Source: Mediterranea sp. An20 (GTDB taxonomy: Bacteria > Bacteroidota > Bacteroidia > Bacteroidales > Bacteroidaceae). From it: a stretch of DNA of 38,668 nucleotides. Location of the stretch: the NCBI RefSeq assembly GCF_002160055.1, contig NZ_NFJV01000032.1, positions 1 through 38,668 on the forward strand. Direction: 5' to 3'. The notes beneath the pieces are model-generated. The model worked only from the letters and a program-made list of their open reading frames with translations, ran no database searches and was not told where the DNA came from. The translations under genes and the position numbers were made by a program. This document shows, one piece after another, positions 7,487 through 16,036 of this stretch; within the stretch, counting starts at the first letter, position 1; each line of letters opens with the position of its first letter.

Positions 7487-8452
7487 ATGAAAGAACAAAT
7501 CATCCGTTTCTTCAAGATGTGGACGCTTCCGCTCGGCATGTTTGCAGGGGTGGGTGTCTATCTGATGTTCCACTACATCCCGTGGCTCAGTCCGCTGAAA
7601 GTGCTGGCGAAGGGAGCTAATGATTATATCCTGCCGCTGATGGTATTTATCCAGCTGTTCACCACCTTCTGCAAGGTTAATCCCCGCAAAATGAGAATCT
7701 GCAGATGGCACATCATCATGATAACGGTGCAATTGGTTTGCTGTCTGGCAGTGGCATTGCCCATTCACTTTTTCCCGGACTTCTCTTATAATGTGGTGGC
7801 GCAAGGGGCGTTGGTCTGCCTGATAGTTCCCACCGGGACGGCTGCTGCGGTGATTGCCGGACGGCTTGGCGGCAACGAGACCACACTGACCACCTACACG
7901 ATTCTCAGCAACTTAGTGGCGGCGGTGATGATTCCGGCGGTGTTCCCATTGGTGGAGATGCAGTCCGCAGGCTCGTTCGGACATCAATTCCTGATTATCC
8001 TGCGGCGTGTGTTTCCGTTGCTCATTACGCCGTTCCTTGCAGCGTGGGCATTGAGGGAATTTCTGCCGAAGGTACACGCTGCGGTCGTGCGGCTGTGCGG
8101 AAGCCTTGCGTTTTATCTGTGGGGCATTTCGTTGATAATAGCCATCGGACTTACACTCCGCTCGGTGGTGAACAGCCATTTCGACCCTCATGTCATGTGG
8201 TTGCTGGCCCTGTCCGCATTGGTCGCGTGCGCCTGGCAATTCGGTATCGGGAAGCTGGTGGGCAGACGCTTGGGCGATTATATCAGTTGTGGCCAGGGAT
8301 TCGGCCAAAAGAACACGATACTTGCCATCTGGGTATCCTACACCTACCTCACGCCAGTCATTTCCGTGGCGCCAAGCTGTTACATCGTCTGGCAGAACGT
8401 GGTGAACTCGTGGCAACTGTGGTGGAAAGAAAAACGTGATACGAAACATTGA
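7487..8452 (+). CDS. BASS/bile-acid:sodium-symporter-type membrane protein
   Basis: A 321-aa polytopic membrane protein with about nine or ten hydrophobic segments (for example residues 15-35, 45-65, 75-95, 105-125, 135-155, 175-195, 205-225, 235-255). Segment organisation and motifs such as VPTGTAAAVIAGRLGGNETTLTTYTILSNL and GQGFGQKNTILAIWVSY resemble the bile acid:Na+ symporter/ACR3 superfamily. The substrate is not predictable; family members move bile acids, pantoate, arsenite and other organic anions. ATG 7487 is used; a TTG two codons earlier is possible. It opens the third cargo unit, so it may import or export the compound acted on by the neighbouring AKR and hydrolase. Confidence 0.75.
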   Translation: MKEQIIRFFKMWTLPLGMFAGVGVYLMFHYIPWLSPLKVLAKGANDYILPLMVFIQLFTTFCKVNPRKMRICRWHIIMITVQLVCCLAVALPIHFFPDFSYNVVAQGALVCLIVPTGTAAAVIAGRLGGNETTLTTYTILSNLVAAVMIPAVFPLVEMQSAGSFGHQFLIILRRVFPLLITPFLAAWALREFLPKVHAAVVRLCGSLAFYLWGISLIIAIGLTLRSVVNSHFDPHVMWLLALSALVACAWQFGIGKLVGRRLGDYISCGQGFGQKNTILAIWVSYTYLTPVISVAPSCYIVWQNVVNSWQLWWKEKRDTKH

Positions 8453-8466
8453 AAAACAGATAAATT

Positions 8467-9468
8467 ATGAATTACAGAAACTTGGGAAACAGAGGACTCC
8501 GCGTATCAGCCATCGGCCTGGGCTGTATGGGAATGAGCCACGCCTACGGTGCGCCTGCCGACCATCGGGAAATGGCGGAGCTGTTGGCAAAGGCAATGGA
8601 TATGGGCTACGACTTCTTCGATACCGCCGAAGTGTATGGCACGCCGGACAATCCGCACGACAACGAGGAACTGCTTGGCAGTGCCTTGAAGCCGTATCGA
8701 AACAGAGTTGTCATCGCCACCAAATTCGGCCTGCGATTCGACTTGGAAAGCGGACGGATACCCTATCCGTTGATACCCGATTCTCGTCCCGAAACCATAC
8801 GGAAGTCGGTGGAAGGTTCGCTCCGCCGGTTACAGACGGACCATATCGACCTTTATTATCAGCATCGTCCTGACCCTGATGTACCGGTAGAAGAGGTTGC
8901 AGGCGTGGTACAAAACCTGATAAAGGAGGGGAAGGTGCTTTATTGGGGACTTTCGGAAGCCTCGGAGGAGGACATCTGCCGTGCCAACGCCGTCTGTCCG
9001 CTCACTGCCGTGCAAGACCGCTATTCGATGATGGCACGCTGGCACGAAGCCTTGTTCCCCGTGCTGGAGGAACTGGGTATCGGCCTGGTGGCATTCTCTC
9101 CGCTTGCCAACGGGCTGTTGTCCGACCGTTACAACGCCGCCTCTCATTTTGAGGCTGGCACGGACTACCGGGCAGGAATGCCGCAGTTCCAGCCGGACAG
9201 CTACGACAAGAACCACGATTTGCTGCAACTCATACGCCGCATTGCAGCAGAGAAGAATGCCACGCCTGCTCAGATTTCACTGGCATGGATGCTCTGTAAG
9301 AAACCTTGGATAGTGCCCATACCCGGCACACGGAAACTTGACCGGTTACAGGAAAATGCCGGAGCAACAGATGTCATGCTGACGAACGCGGAAGTCAAAC
9401 AAATAGATAAGGCGTTGGATGCGATGCCTATGTCCGATGTATTTGGTGGAACAAAAATAAAAGCATAA
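8467..9468 (+). CDS. cytoplasmic aldo-keto reductase (AKR13/YakC-like)
   Basis: A 333-aa AKR of the longer 'general oxidoreductase' type. It has D52 and Y57 (FFDTAEVYGTPDNPHDNEELLG), K86 (ATKFG), H133 (YYQHRPDPDVPVEEV) and the cofactor segment PIPGTRKLDRLQENAGA. No signal peptide is present, so it is cytosolic and probably NADPH-dependent. The gene lies 14 bp after the transporter and 4 bp before the next hydrolase gene. Family members reduce a wide range of aldehydes and ketones. It clearly differs from the three DkgA-like AKRs in the window. Confidence 0.92.
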   Translation: MNYRNLGNRGLRVSAIGLGCMGMSHAYGAPADHREMAELLAKAMDMGYDFFDTAEVYGTPDNPHDNEELLGSALKPYRNRVVIATKFGLRFDLESGRIPYPLIPDSRPETIRKSVEGSLRRLQTDHIDLYYQHRPDPDVPVEEVAGVVQNLIKEGKVLYWGLSEASEEDICRANAVCPLTAVQDRYSMMARWHEALFPVLEELGIGLVAFSPLANGLLSDRYNAASHFEAGTDYRAGMPQFQPDSYDKNHDLLQLIRRIAAEKNATPAQISLAWMLCKKPWIVPIPGTRKLDRLQENAGATDVMLTNAEVKQIDKALDAMPMSDVFGGTKIKA

Positions 9469-9472
9469 CAAT

Positions 9473-10570
9473 ATGAAGCGATTGAATTATTTTATCCTGT
9501 CTGCTATGATTGCCCTGTGTACAAGTTGTGGAGGACAATCATCACAGACACAAGTGGAGATGACGAATGACAGTATCCTGCCCATCCGTGAGCAAGGCAG
9601 TTTCTTAATTGGTGGAACGGTAAAGACTGCACAAGGAACTTACGACACGCATCAACCCATGAAACCGGACGGACAGACTCTGCACGGCGACCACGCCTAT
9701 GTGTCTTACCAGATTCCGGCAAATGCCCGCAAGAATCCGCTTGTATTTCTGCACGGGGCCGGACAGTCGGCAAAGACTTGGGAAAGTACGCCCGACGGTC
9801 GTGAGGGCTTCTCTACAATTTTCCTGCGCCGGGGATTCAGTACCTACCTGATAGACCAACCTCGCCGTGGGCGTGCCGGACGCAGCACGGTGGACGAATC
9901 CATCAAGGCTACGACAGACGACCAGTTCTGGTTTGAGAATTTCCGTATGGGTGTGTGGCCGGAGTATTATGACGGCAGCCAGTTTCCACAGTCGGAGGAG
10001 GCTTTGGATCAATTCTTCCGTCAAATCACGCCCAACACGGGAGCTTACGATGAGCAGTTGATTGCTACCGATGTGGCCGCATTGATGGATAAGATTGGCG
10101 GTGGCATCCTCGTCACCCATTCGCAAGGTGGCGGGCCGGGCTGGCACGCGGCCATCAAGAGCGACAAGGTACGTGCCATTGTGTCCTACGAACCGGGGAG
10201 CGGCTTCGTCTTTCCTGAAGGTGAAACTCCCGAACCGTTACAGACCATCAGTCCGTTTGGGGCATTGGGTGCTACAGCCATACCTCTTGCCGATTTTGAG
10301 AAACTGACACGTTTCCCCATCATTATCTATTACGGAGATTACATTCCCGACAAGCCAAGTGATAATTGGGCTATGGACAGCTGGCGTGTACGCTTACAGA
10401 TGGCACGCCTGTTTGCCGATTGCATCAATCGTCACGGTGGCGATGCCACGGTGGTACACCTGCCGGACGAGGGCATCAAAGGCAACTCGCACTTCTTGTT
10501 TGCAGAAAAGAACAACGTGCAGCTTGCCGACTTCTTGTCCGCTTGGTTGAAAGAGAAAAGTCTTGACTAA
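9473..10570 (+). CDS. alpha/beta hydrolase lipoprotein (esterase-713-like)
   Basis: A 365-aa protein with a lipoprotein signal (MIALCTSC, C19). The hydrolase core shows the oxyanion motif FLHGAGQS (H94), the nucleophile elbow THSQGG with S217, D289 (YGDYIPD, likely acid or structural) and H340 in GNSHFLF. The layout HGAG...THSQGG...GNSH is that of esterase-713-like bacterial hydrolases; family placement is from motif memory and is tentative. It should be membrane-anchored in the envelope. Last gene of unit three, followed by a terminator at 10606-10645. Confidence 0.82.
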   Translation: MKRLNYFILSAMIALCTSCGGQSSQTQVEMTNDSILPIREQGSFLIGGTVKTAQGTYDTHQPMKPDGQTLHGDHAYVSYQIPANARKNPLVFLHGAGQSAKTWESTPDGREGFSTIFLRRGFSTYLIDQPRRGRAGRSTVDESIKATTDDQFWFENFRMGVWPEYYDGSQFPQSEEALDQFFRQITPNTGAYDEQLIATDVAALMDKIGGGILVTHSQGGGPGWHAAIKSDKVRAIVSYEPGSGFVFPEGETPEPLQTISPFGALGATAIPLADFEKLTRFPIIIYYGDYIPDKPSDNWAMDSWRVRLQMARLFADCINRHGGDATVVHLPDEGIKGNSHFLFAEKNNVQLADFLSAWLKEKSLD

Positions 10571-10605
10571 CTACTCTTCTTAGTCTCATAACATATAAAC
10601 GTAGG

Positions 10606-10645
10606 GCATCTTCGGAATGAGAATTTCGGGGATGCTTTTTCTTTT
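10606..10645 (+). terminator. intrinsic terminator after the third cargo unit
   Basis: GCATC (10606-10610) pairs with GATGC (10631-10635); inner bases TTCGGAA and TTTCGGG can extend the fold. It is followed by a T-rich tract (10636-10645). Confidence 0.55.
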
Positions 10646-10653
10646 GAGCACAT

Positions 10654-10709
10654 ACGGCGTATGAGACCACCTCATACGCCGTTAGAGATACCCTTATACG
10701 CCGTATGAG
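10654..10709. repeat. perfect 12-bp hairpin and a related palindrome
   Basis: ACGGCGTATGAG (10654-10665) pairs exactly with CTCATACGCCGT (10671-10682) around a 5-nt loop. A third module, ATACGCCGTATGAGG, follows at about 10696-10710 and is itself nearly palindromic. It lies between the terminator of unit three and operator copy 4. Confidence 0.6.
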
Positions 10710-10724
10710 GTATGCTCGAAATAC

Positions 10725-10793
10725 ATTCGTTGATATTGGTGCTTCCTTCTGTAATCTGTGTATGGACGGGCGATGGCTTACGGCGTAACTTTG
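10725..10793 (+). promoter_or_regulatory. shared cargo operator/promoter, copy 4
   Basis: The stretch ATTCGTTGATATTGGTGCTT (from 10725) is identical to copy 1. TGTAATCTGTGTATGGAC follows at 10750-10767, then 18 bp to the -7 box TAACTTTG (10786-10793). It drives the longest cargo unit, 10826-18356. Confidence 0.8.
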
Positions 10794-10825
10794 CACACAG
10801 AATAATAATTAAAACAGAATGATTT

Positions 10826-11890
10826 ATGAAGACAGCTATCTTATCCCTGACACTTCTTTTGCTTGCCCTCTGCCAGACGGCACAGGCACAGCAAACGGAC
10901 ACGCTGGACATCCGCCAGCAGAACATCGTACTCATCGCTTCGGCCACGGCGCGGGGAGACTTGAATAATCTGAAAACATCCCTTTCCCGTGGATTGGACA
11001 ATGGGATGACAGTAAATGAAATCAAGGAAGTATTGGTACACGCCTACGCCTATTGCGGATTTCCCCGCAGCCTGCGTGCCCTGCAAACCTTTATGGAAGT
11101 ATTGGACAGCCGCAAGGCACAAGGCATTACCGATACCGTAGGCCGCGAGGCATCAGCCATAACCGACAAACGGGAGAAGTACACCCGTGGAGCGGAATTG
11201 CTTGAAAAGTTGAGTGGCACACCAGCCGATGCGCCCAAGACTGGTTATGCCGCCTTTGCCCCCATCATTGAGCAATACCTGAAGGAACACTTGTTCTGCG
11301 ACATCTTCGAGCGTGACTTGCTTACGTGGCAGGAGCGCGAACTGGCCACCGTGTCCATCCTTACCGCAATGGGCGAGGGAGTAGAACCGATGTTGAAGTC
11401 ACATTCTGCCATCTGCCTGCGTCAAGGCATTACCGAGGGGCAGCTTAGGCAAATGACAACCTTAGTGAATGGGCTGGACGATGACGACCCGTTCGCACGC
11501 GGTACGCTGATGCCCGACAATCCGAATTTTACGGGCAAGGCCTGGCTGCAAGGCTATGTCACTCCGCAGGACGGTTTCGGCTGCACAGTGTCCAACGTGA
11601 CCTTCGCACCCGGATGCCGCAACAGTTGGCATAGCCACAAGGGAGGACAGCTCTTGCTCTGCACTTCCGGCAAAGGCTATTATCAGGAGAAAGGCAAACC
11701 CATCCAACTGCTCCTGCCCGGCGATGTGGTGAAGATTGCCCCTGATGTCATCCATTGGCACGGAGCGGCTCCCGACAGCGAATTTACGCATATAGCCATC
11801 GGCACACAGCTGGACAAAGGCGGCGTGACGTGGCTGGAGCCGGTAACGGACGAGGAATACAATAGTTATAAGGAGAGTAATAACCGATAA
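10826..11890 (+). CDS. exported carboxymuconolactone decarboxylase-like/cupin fusion
   Basis: A 354-aa protein with a Sec signal (residues 1-22, ALCQTAQAQ). Two CMD/AhpD-like helical segments follow (about 28-95 and 163-218). The first has E68, H72 and C77 (EVLVHAYAYC), one Cys short of a peroxidatic CxxC. The C-terminal cupin (about 245-330) has likely metal ligands H269 and H271 (WHSH), Q275 and H310/H312 (VIHWH). Proteins joining CMD and cupin domains are frequent next to AKRs, flavodoxins and YqhD-like dehydrogenases and are usually annotated only by domain. The true reaction (lactone opening, peroxide or dioxygen chemistry) is not determinable. First gene of unit four. Confidence 0.85.
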   Translation: MKTAILSLTLLLLALCQTAQAQQTDTLDIRQQNIVLIASATARGDLNNLKTSLSRGLDNGMTVNEIKEVLVHAYAYCGFPRSLRALQTFMEVLDSRKAQGITDTVGREASAITDKREKYTRGAELLEKLSGTPADAPKTGYAAFAPIIEQYLKEHLFCDIFERDLLTWQERELATVSILTAMGEGVEPMLKSHSAICLRQGITEGQLRQMTTLVNGLDDDDPFARGTLMPDNPNFTGKAWLQGYVTPQDGFGCTVSNVTFAPGCRNSWHSHKGGQLLLCTSGKGYYQEKGKPIQLLLPGDVVKIAPDVIHWHGAAPDSEFTHIAIGTQLDKGGVTWLEPVTDEEYNSYKESNNR

Positions 11891-11902
11891 ATTATAAGAA
11901 CG

Positions 11903-12577
11903 ATGAAAAAGTATTTTGTTTACCTGATGATGGCGCTTGCCGCCTTCACTTTCAACGCCTGCGGGGACGATGACCCCGTGACGGAAGAACCGGGAACAGA
12001 ACAGCCCGGCACACCAGATGACCCGAATGACAACTCTGATGATTCAGACGAACCTGAAGGTCCTAACGACCCGGACACACCTTCGGGAGACAGCAACATC
12101 CTTGTGGCCTATTTCAGTTGGGGAGGAACCACACAGCGGATGGCACAGCAGATTGTCGAACAAACCGGGGCTGACCTGTTTCGTATAGAGCCAGTCACGC
12201 CTTATCCCGAAGATTATACCGAATGCACCGAAGTGGCATTGGAAGAACGGGACAGCGATGCCCGTCCTGCCATAAGTTCTACCATCGATGAAGAAGCGTG
12301 GGCGGCATACGACACTATCTTTATCGGTTGTCCCGTATGGTGGCACACCACACCAATGATTATCTGCACTTTCGCCGAGAGTTATGATTTTGCAGGAAAG
12401 GCTGTAGTTCCGTTCTGCACCTATGCATCAACCTACCGTGACGAGACACTGGCACGCATCGCAGAACTGACTTCAGGAGCCGAGGCGCATCTGGACGGAT
12501 TGGGATTGACCAGCGGAAGCCTGAGCAACGAATCGAATGTGGAAAATTGGCTTCGTGAGATTGGAATCATTGAATAA
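11903..12577 (+). CDS. flavodoxin-like lipoprotein (copy 1)
   Basis: A 224-aa protein: lipoprotein signal ending at C20 (FTFNAC), then a 45-residue acidic, Pro/Asp/Glu-rich linker (21-64), then a flavodoxin_4-type domain. The FMN phosphate loop is FSWGGTT (71-77). GCPVWWHTTPM, PFCTYAST and a C-terminal WLREIGII are typical. The tether-plus-linker design suggests an FMN carrier held away from the membrane, for exchange with partners. First of three consecutive flavodoxin genes; 12 bp after the CMD-cupin gene. Confidence 0.9.
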   Translation: MKKYFVYLMMALAAFTFNACGDDDPVTEEPGTEQPGTPDDPNDNSDDSDEPEGPNDPDTPSGDSNILVAYFSWGGTTQRMAQQIVEQTGADLFRIEPVTPYPEDYTECTEVALEERDSDARPAISSTIDEEAWAAYDTIFIGCPVWWHTTPMIICTFAESYDFAGKAVVPFCTYASTYRDETLARIAELTSGAEAHLDGLGLTSGSLSNESNVENWLREIGIIE

Positions 12578-12599
12578 TAATACTAAACAATAAGAACGA

Positions 12600-13136
12600 A
12601 TGAAAACAAAGATTATCGCACTCATCGCCCTGCTCGTTATGGGCGGAATGAGCCTGTACGCACAGGACAACAAAATCTTAGTGGCTTATTTCAGTTGGAG
12701 CGGCAACACACAGTATGTAGCAGAACAGATTGCCAAGCAGACTGGCGGCACGCTCTTCCGCATCGAACCCGTCAAGCCTTACCCCACGGAATACACCCCT
12801 TGCACCGAGGTGGCAAAGAAAGAAAAGGAGGACAATGCCCGTCCCGCCATCAAAAACAAGGTGGAGAATTGGGACAGCTACGACACCATCTTTATCGGAT
12901 GCCCCGTATGGTGGTGGACTGCCCCGATGATTATCAATACCTTCACTGAGAGCTACGATTTCAAGGGCAAGACGGTCATCCCGTTCTGTACGTATGGAGC
13001 CACCTATCGCGACGAGACCCTCGCCAAGATTGTGGAACTGACACCCGATGCCAAACACTTGAAAGGATTTGGGGCGGTGAGCCGCAATACGAAAGGGATT
13101 ACGGAGTGGCTGAAAGAGATTAAGGTCATCAAATAA
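12600..13136 (+). CDS. exported flavodoxin (copy 2)
   Basis: A 178-aa protein with a Sec signal (residues 1-21, ALLVMGGMSLYAQ) and a canonical FMN loop FSWSGNT (31-37). It shares GCPVWWWTAPMIINTF, PFCTYGATYRDETLA and IPF-type strands with copy 1, to which it is clearly paralogous. No lipid anchor is seen, so it is probably soluble in the periplasm. The cofactor would have to be acquired there or the protein reach FMN otherwise; Bacteroidota do flavinylate extracytoplasmic proteins, but no flavin-transferase gene is visible here. Confidence 0.9.
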   Translation: MKTKIIALIALLVMGGMSLYAQDNKILVAYFSWSGNTQYVAEQIAKQTGGTLFRIEPVKPYPTEYTPCTEVAKKEKEDNARPAIKNKVENWDSYDTIFIGCPVWWWTAPMIINTFTESYDFKGKTVIPFCTYGATYRDETLAKIVELTPDAKHLKGFGAVSRNTKGITEWLKEIKVIK

Positions 13137-13151
13137 TGAGAGGAGGAACAG

Positions 13152-13817
13152 ATGAAACGGTATTTTATCCCTTTCGCCTTGCTTTGTGCAACGCTGACAT
13201 TCGCCTCTTGTGGCGACAATGAAGATAACGATATTGATGTCCCTACCGAAGAGGTAGTACCCGGAACTAATCACAATGTGCTTGTTGCCTACTTCTCCGA
13301 GCCTTTGCCGGACGGTGTGGATGCCAGCACTTCCGCCAGCCGTGTGATTGTAAACGGCGACTTGTACGGCAGCGTGGAATACATGGCAACGGTCATTAGC
13401 GAAACCACCGGTGCTGACATTGTACGGATACAAACAGCAACACCCTATCCGGGCAATTTTGATGATTTGGCATCACAGGCCGATAACGAGCGGCAGAACG
13501 ATATTCACCCCGCTCTTGCCACGGATATTGAGAACTTCGATGATTACGATGTCATCTTCGTGGGCTATCCCATCTGGTGGTATCAGATGCCGATGGCAAT
13601 GTATTCGTTCTTCGATGAATACGACTTTACGGGCAAGACGCTCATTCCTTTCTCGTCACACGGCGGAAGCGGATGGAGCGGAACGGTGGATGACATTGCC
13701 GGAATGGAGCCAAACGCCACGATGGTGGACGGTTACAGCATCTCGCGTAATAGCGTGGAAGGTTCAGCAGACGGCATACGTGAATGGCTCGGACGGATAG
13801 GAATGTCGGAACAATGA
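13152..13817 (+). CDS. flavodoxin-like lipoprotein (copy 3, variant FMN loop)
   Basis: A 221-aa protein, lipoprotein signal to C20 (LTFASC), short acidic linker, then a flavodoxin_4-type fold (VGYPIWWYQMPMAMYSFFDEY; PFSSHGGSGWSGTVDDI). After LVAYFS the normal S/T-x-T-G-x-T loop is replaced by a longer segment (residues 49-75) containing PDGVDASTSASR and NGDLYGSVEY. This is a known type of longer-loop flavodoxin-like protein, so FMN binding may differ. Its stop overlaps the next gene's start (ATGA at 13814-13817). Confidence 0.88.
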   Translation: MKRYFIPFALLCATLTFASCGDNEDNDIDVPTEEVVPGTNHNVLVAYFSEPLPDGVDASTSASRVIVNGDLYGSVEYMATVISETTGADIVRIQTATPYPGNFDDLASQADNERQNDIHPALATDIENFDDYDVIFVGYPIWWYQMPMAMYSFFDEYDFTGKTLIPFSSHGGSGWSGTVDDIAGMEPNATMVDGYSISRNSVEGSADGIREWLGRIGMSEQ

Positions 13818-14833
13818 AAACATCTCGTTTATATATGGTATGGCCGTTTCTTTTCGTAGCTTTCCTTGTCGGGTGTGGTACGGATGAAACCTTGCCGGAA
13901 ACGGGCAATCCGTCCGTCCCGGACAACTCAGGCGCATCTTCGTCCGAAGTGGAACTTGTCAGCGAAACAAATCCCATTCCCAACGGATACGAACAGGAAG
14001 CGGAACAACGTGGCAGCATTGTCCGTATGGATTATGACACACGCGACTATGCGGAAGGCAGTGGTGCATCCCGGACAAACACGGCATACGTCTATCTACC
14101 TTATGGCTATGACGAACAGAAAAGGTACAACATTATGTACCTCGTACACGGGCATTACGGCACGGCTTCCACCTATTTCGAGACAGAGGACGGTATGCTC
14201 CGAAATCTGCTCGACCAGATGATTGCCCACGGTGACATCGCCCCGATGATTGTAGTCACGCCGACTTACAACTACGGCCAGCCCACAGCCAACTATACAG
14301 ATGCCGATCCGTATTGCAGGGCTTTGCCGCAGGAACTGGTCAACGACTTGATTCCTGTGGTGGAAAGCCGATATCATACATACGCCGAGGCCACGGATGC
14401 GGAGGGCATCGAGGCATCCCGTGCACACCGTGCCATCGGCGGCTTCTCGATGGGTGCAGTCACCACTTGGTATGCCTTTGACGAGACACTCGATGCATTC
14501 AAATGGTTTATGCCCGTCAGCGGCGACTGCTGGTCGTTAGGCCGGTTTGCCGGAATGAACCGTCCCGATGAAACGGCGGCTTATCTTGCTGACAAGGTGC
14601 GACAATCCGCATACGCCGGCACTGGGTTCTATATTTGGGCGGCAAGCGGAACAAGTGATTCGGCATACAGCGAAACCTTGCTGCAAATCGAAGGGATGGC
14701 ACGCTTGCCGGAGGTGTTCAACACGGACAATATGACTTTCCACGAAAAAAAAGGGGCACGGCACGAATACCGTCCGACAATGGAATACATCTACAATGCG
14801 CTTCCGTTCTTTTTCCCGAAAAATGATGAATGA
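13814..14833 (+). CDS. esterase-D/feruloyl-esterase-like lipoprotein
   Basis: A 339-aa protein starting at ATG 13814, which overlaps the previous stop by 4 bp. The lipoprotein signal ends at C21 (FLVGC). The hydrolase domain contains YLVHGHYG (oxyanion region), GGFSMG with nucleophile S212, D282 in ASGTSDSA and H317 in GARHEYR. The pattern fits the esterase D/feruloyl esterase (Fae/XynZ-type) family, whose members cleave acyl or cinnamoyl esters. Membrane anchoring again places the hydrolysis outside the cytoplasm. Confidence 0.88.
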   Translation: MKTSRLYMVWPFLFVAFLVGCGTDETLPETGNPSVPDNSGASSSEVELVSETNPIPNGYEQEAEQRGSIVRMDYDTRDYAEGSGASRTNTAYVYLPYGYDEQKRYNIMYLVHGHYGTASTYFETEDGMLRNLLDQMIAHGDIAPMIVVTPTYNYGQPTANYTDADPYCRALPQELVNDLIPVVESRYHTYAEATDAEGIEASRAHRAIGGFSMGAVTTWYAFDETLDAFKWFMPVSGDCWSLGRFAGMNRPDETAAYLADKVRQSAYAGTGFYIWAASGTSDSAYSETLLQIEGMARLPEVFNTDNMTFHEKKGARHEYRPTMEYIYNALPFFFPKNDE

Positions 14834-14850
14834 TAAAAAATAGAAAAAAG

Positions 14851-16005
14851 ATGAACAATTTTACATATCAATATCCCGTCCGCCAACATTTTGGCAAGGG
14901 GTGCGCCGAGGGCGCGATAAAAGAAGAAATGAGACTTGTGGGCAAGAATGTGCTGTTAGCATACGGTGGCGGCTCGCTGAAACGCACGGGATTGTATGAC
15001 AAGGTTGTGGATTGGCTGCACGAGTGCGGAAAGGATGTGGTGGACTTCGGCGGAATTATGCCCAATCCTACCTATGCCAAGGTGCAGGAGGGTGCACGGC
15101 TGGTGCGTGAAAACAGTATAGACTTCATCCTTGCCGTGGGCGGAGGTTCGGTCATCGACTGCTGTAAGATAGTTTCGGCACAAGCAAAGTTAGACGAGGA
15201 CATCTGGGAGATGCAGTACACGAAGCATCGGTATCCCAACGAATTTGTACCGATGGGTGCTGTCGTTACGGCATCGGGAACAGGTGCGGAGCAGAACAAC
15301 GGGGCGGTCATCACCCACACCGAAAAGAAGCTGAAGCAACCGTTGGTCGGAGCATATCACAGTTTTGCCATCCTGGATAGCGACCTTACCAAGACACTCC
15401 CGATGGGACAAGTCATCAGCGGAGCATTCGACACATTGAGCCATTGTATGGAGACCTATATGGGCAAGCCGCAAACCGACAACCTTTCCGATGAAATCAA
15501 CGAGGCGGTGATGCGCAATGTCATCAAGAATCTGCGTGCCCTGATTGCCGACCCGGACAATGACTTTGCCCGTGGCGAACTGATGTGGAACTCCGCCCTT
15601 GCCGAGAACAGCCTGCTGAAACTTGGCAAGCAGACCGACTTCCAATGCCACATGCTGGAGCACGCTGTCGGCGCTTATACCGACTGCAATCACGGTAGGG
15701 CATTAGCTATCATCCATCCCACACTCTACCGTCACCTGCTGACCGAGGGCAAGGAGAAACTGGCGCGTATGGCGGAACGGGTGTGGAACGTAAAGGGCGA
15801 TACCGTGGAGCAGACCGCCGCACTTGGTATTGATGCTCTTGAAGCCTTCATCAAGGAAATCGGCCTGCCTACCCATTGGAGTGAGTTAGGTATTACGGAC
15901 GAAACGGTGCTCCGTGCCGCTGCCGATACCTGCCTGTTGATGCCGGGCTGTTGCAAGCAATTCACAAGGGATGAGTTGTTCGAAGTATTAAGGGAATGTA
16001 AATGA
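14851..16005 (+). CDS. YqhD-like iron/zinc-containing alcohol dehydrogenase
   Basis: A 384-aa group III alcohol dehydrogenase. I chose ATG 14851 (MNNFTYQYPV) over an in-frame ATG at 14830 because it reproduces the E. coli YqhD N-terminus (MNNF) and register: the predicted metal ligands become D194, H198, H267 and H281, the same numbers as in YqhD. GGGS motifs at 39-42 and 97-100 bind NADP(H). Such enzymes reduce aldehydes, including short-chain and lipid-peroxidation products, using NADPH. No signal peptide, so cytosolic. It follows the esterase closely. The best functional clue in the cluster: YqhD in E. coli is controlled by the AraC-type YqhC together with an AKR (DkgA). Confidence 0.92.
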   Translation: MNNFTYQYPVRQHFGKGCAEGAIKEEMRLVGKNVLLAYGGGSLKRTGLYDKVVDWLHECGKDVVDFGGIMPNPTYAKVQEGARLVRENSIDFILAVGGGSVIDCCKIVSAQAKLDEDIWEMQYTKHRYPNEFVPMGAVVTASGTGAEQNNGAVITHTEKKLKQPLVGAYHSFAILDSDLTKTLPMGQVISGAFDTLSHCMETYMGKPQTDNLSDEINEAVMRNVIKNLRALIADPDNDFARGELMWNSALAENSLLKLGKQTDFQCHMLEHAVGAYTDCNHGRALAIIHPTLYRHLLTEGKEKLARMAERVWNVKGDTVEQTAALGIDALEAFIKEIGLPTHWSELGITDETVLRAAADTCLLMPGCCKQFTRDELFEVLRECK

Positions 16006-16036
16006 TATGCTCGTAAAATTTATCAAATAACAAAAT

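Noticed and set aside
7487..8452. Firm assignment as a bile-acid transporter, and the cargo as a bile-acid pathway
   Set aside because: Only superfamily-level similarity is visible; no hydroxysteroid dehydrogenase (SDR) or bile salt hydrolase genes are present.
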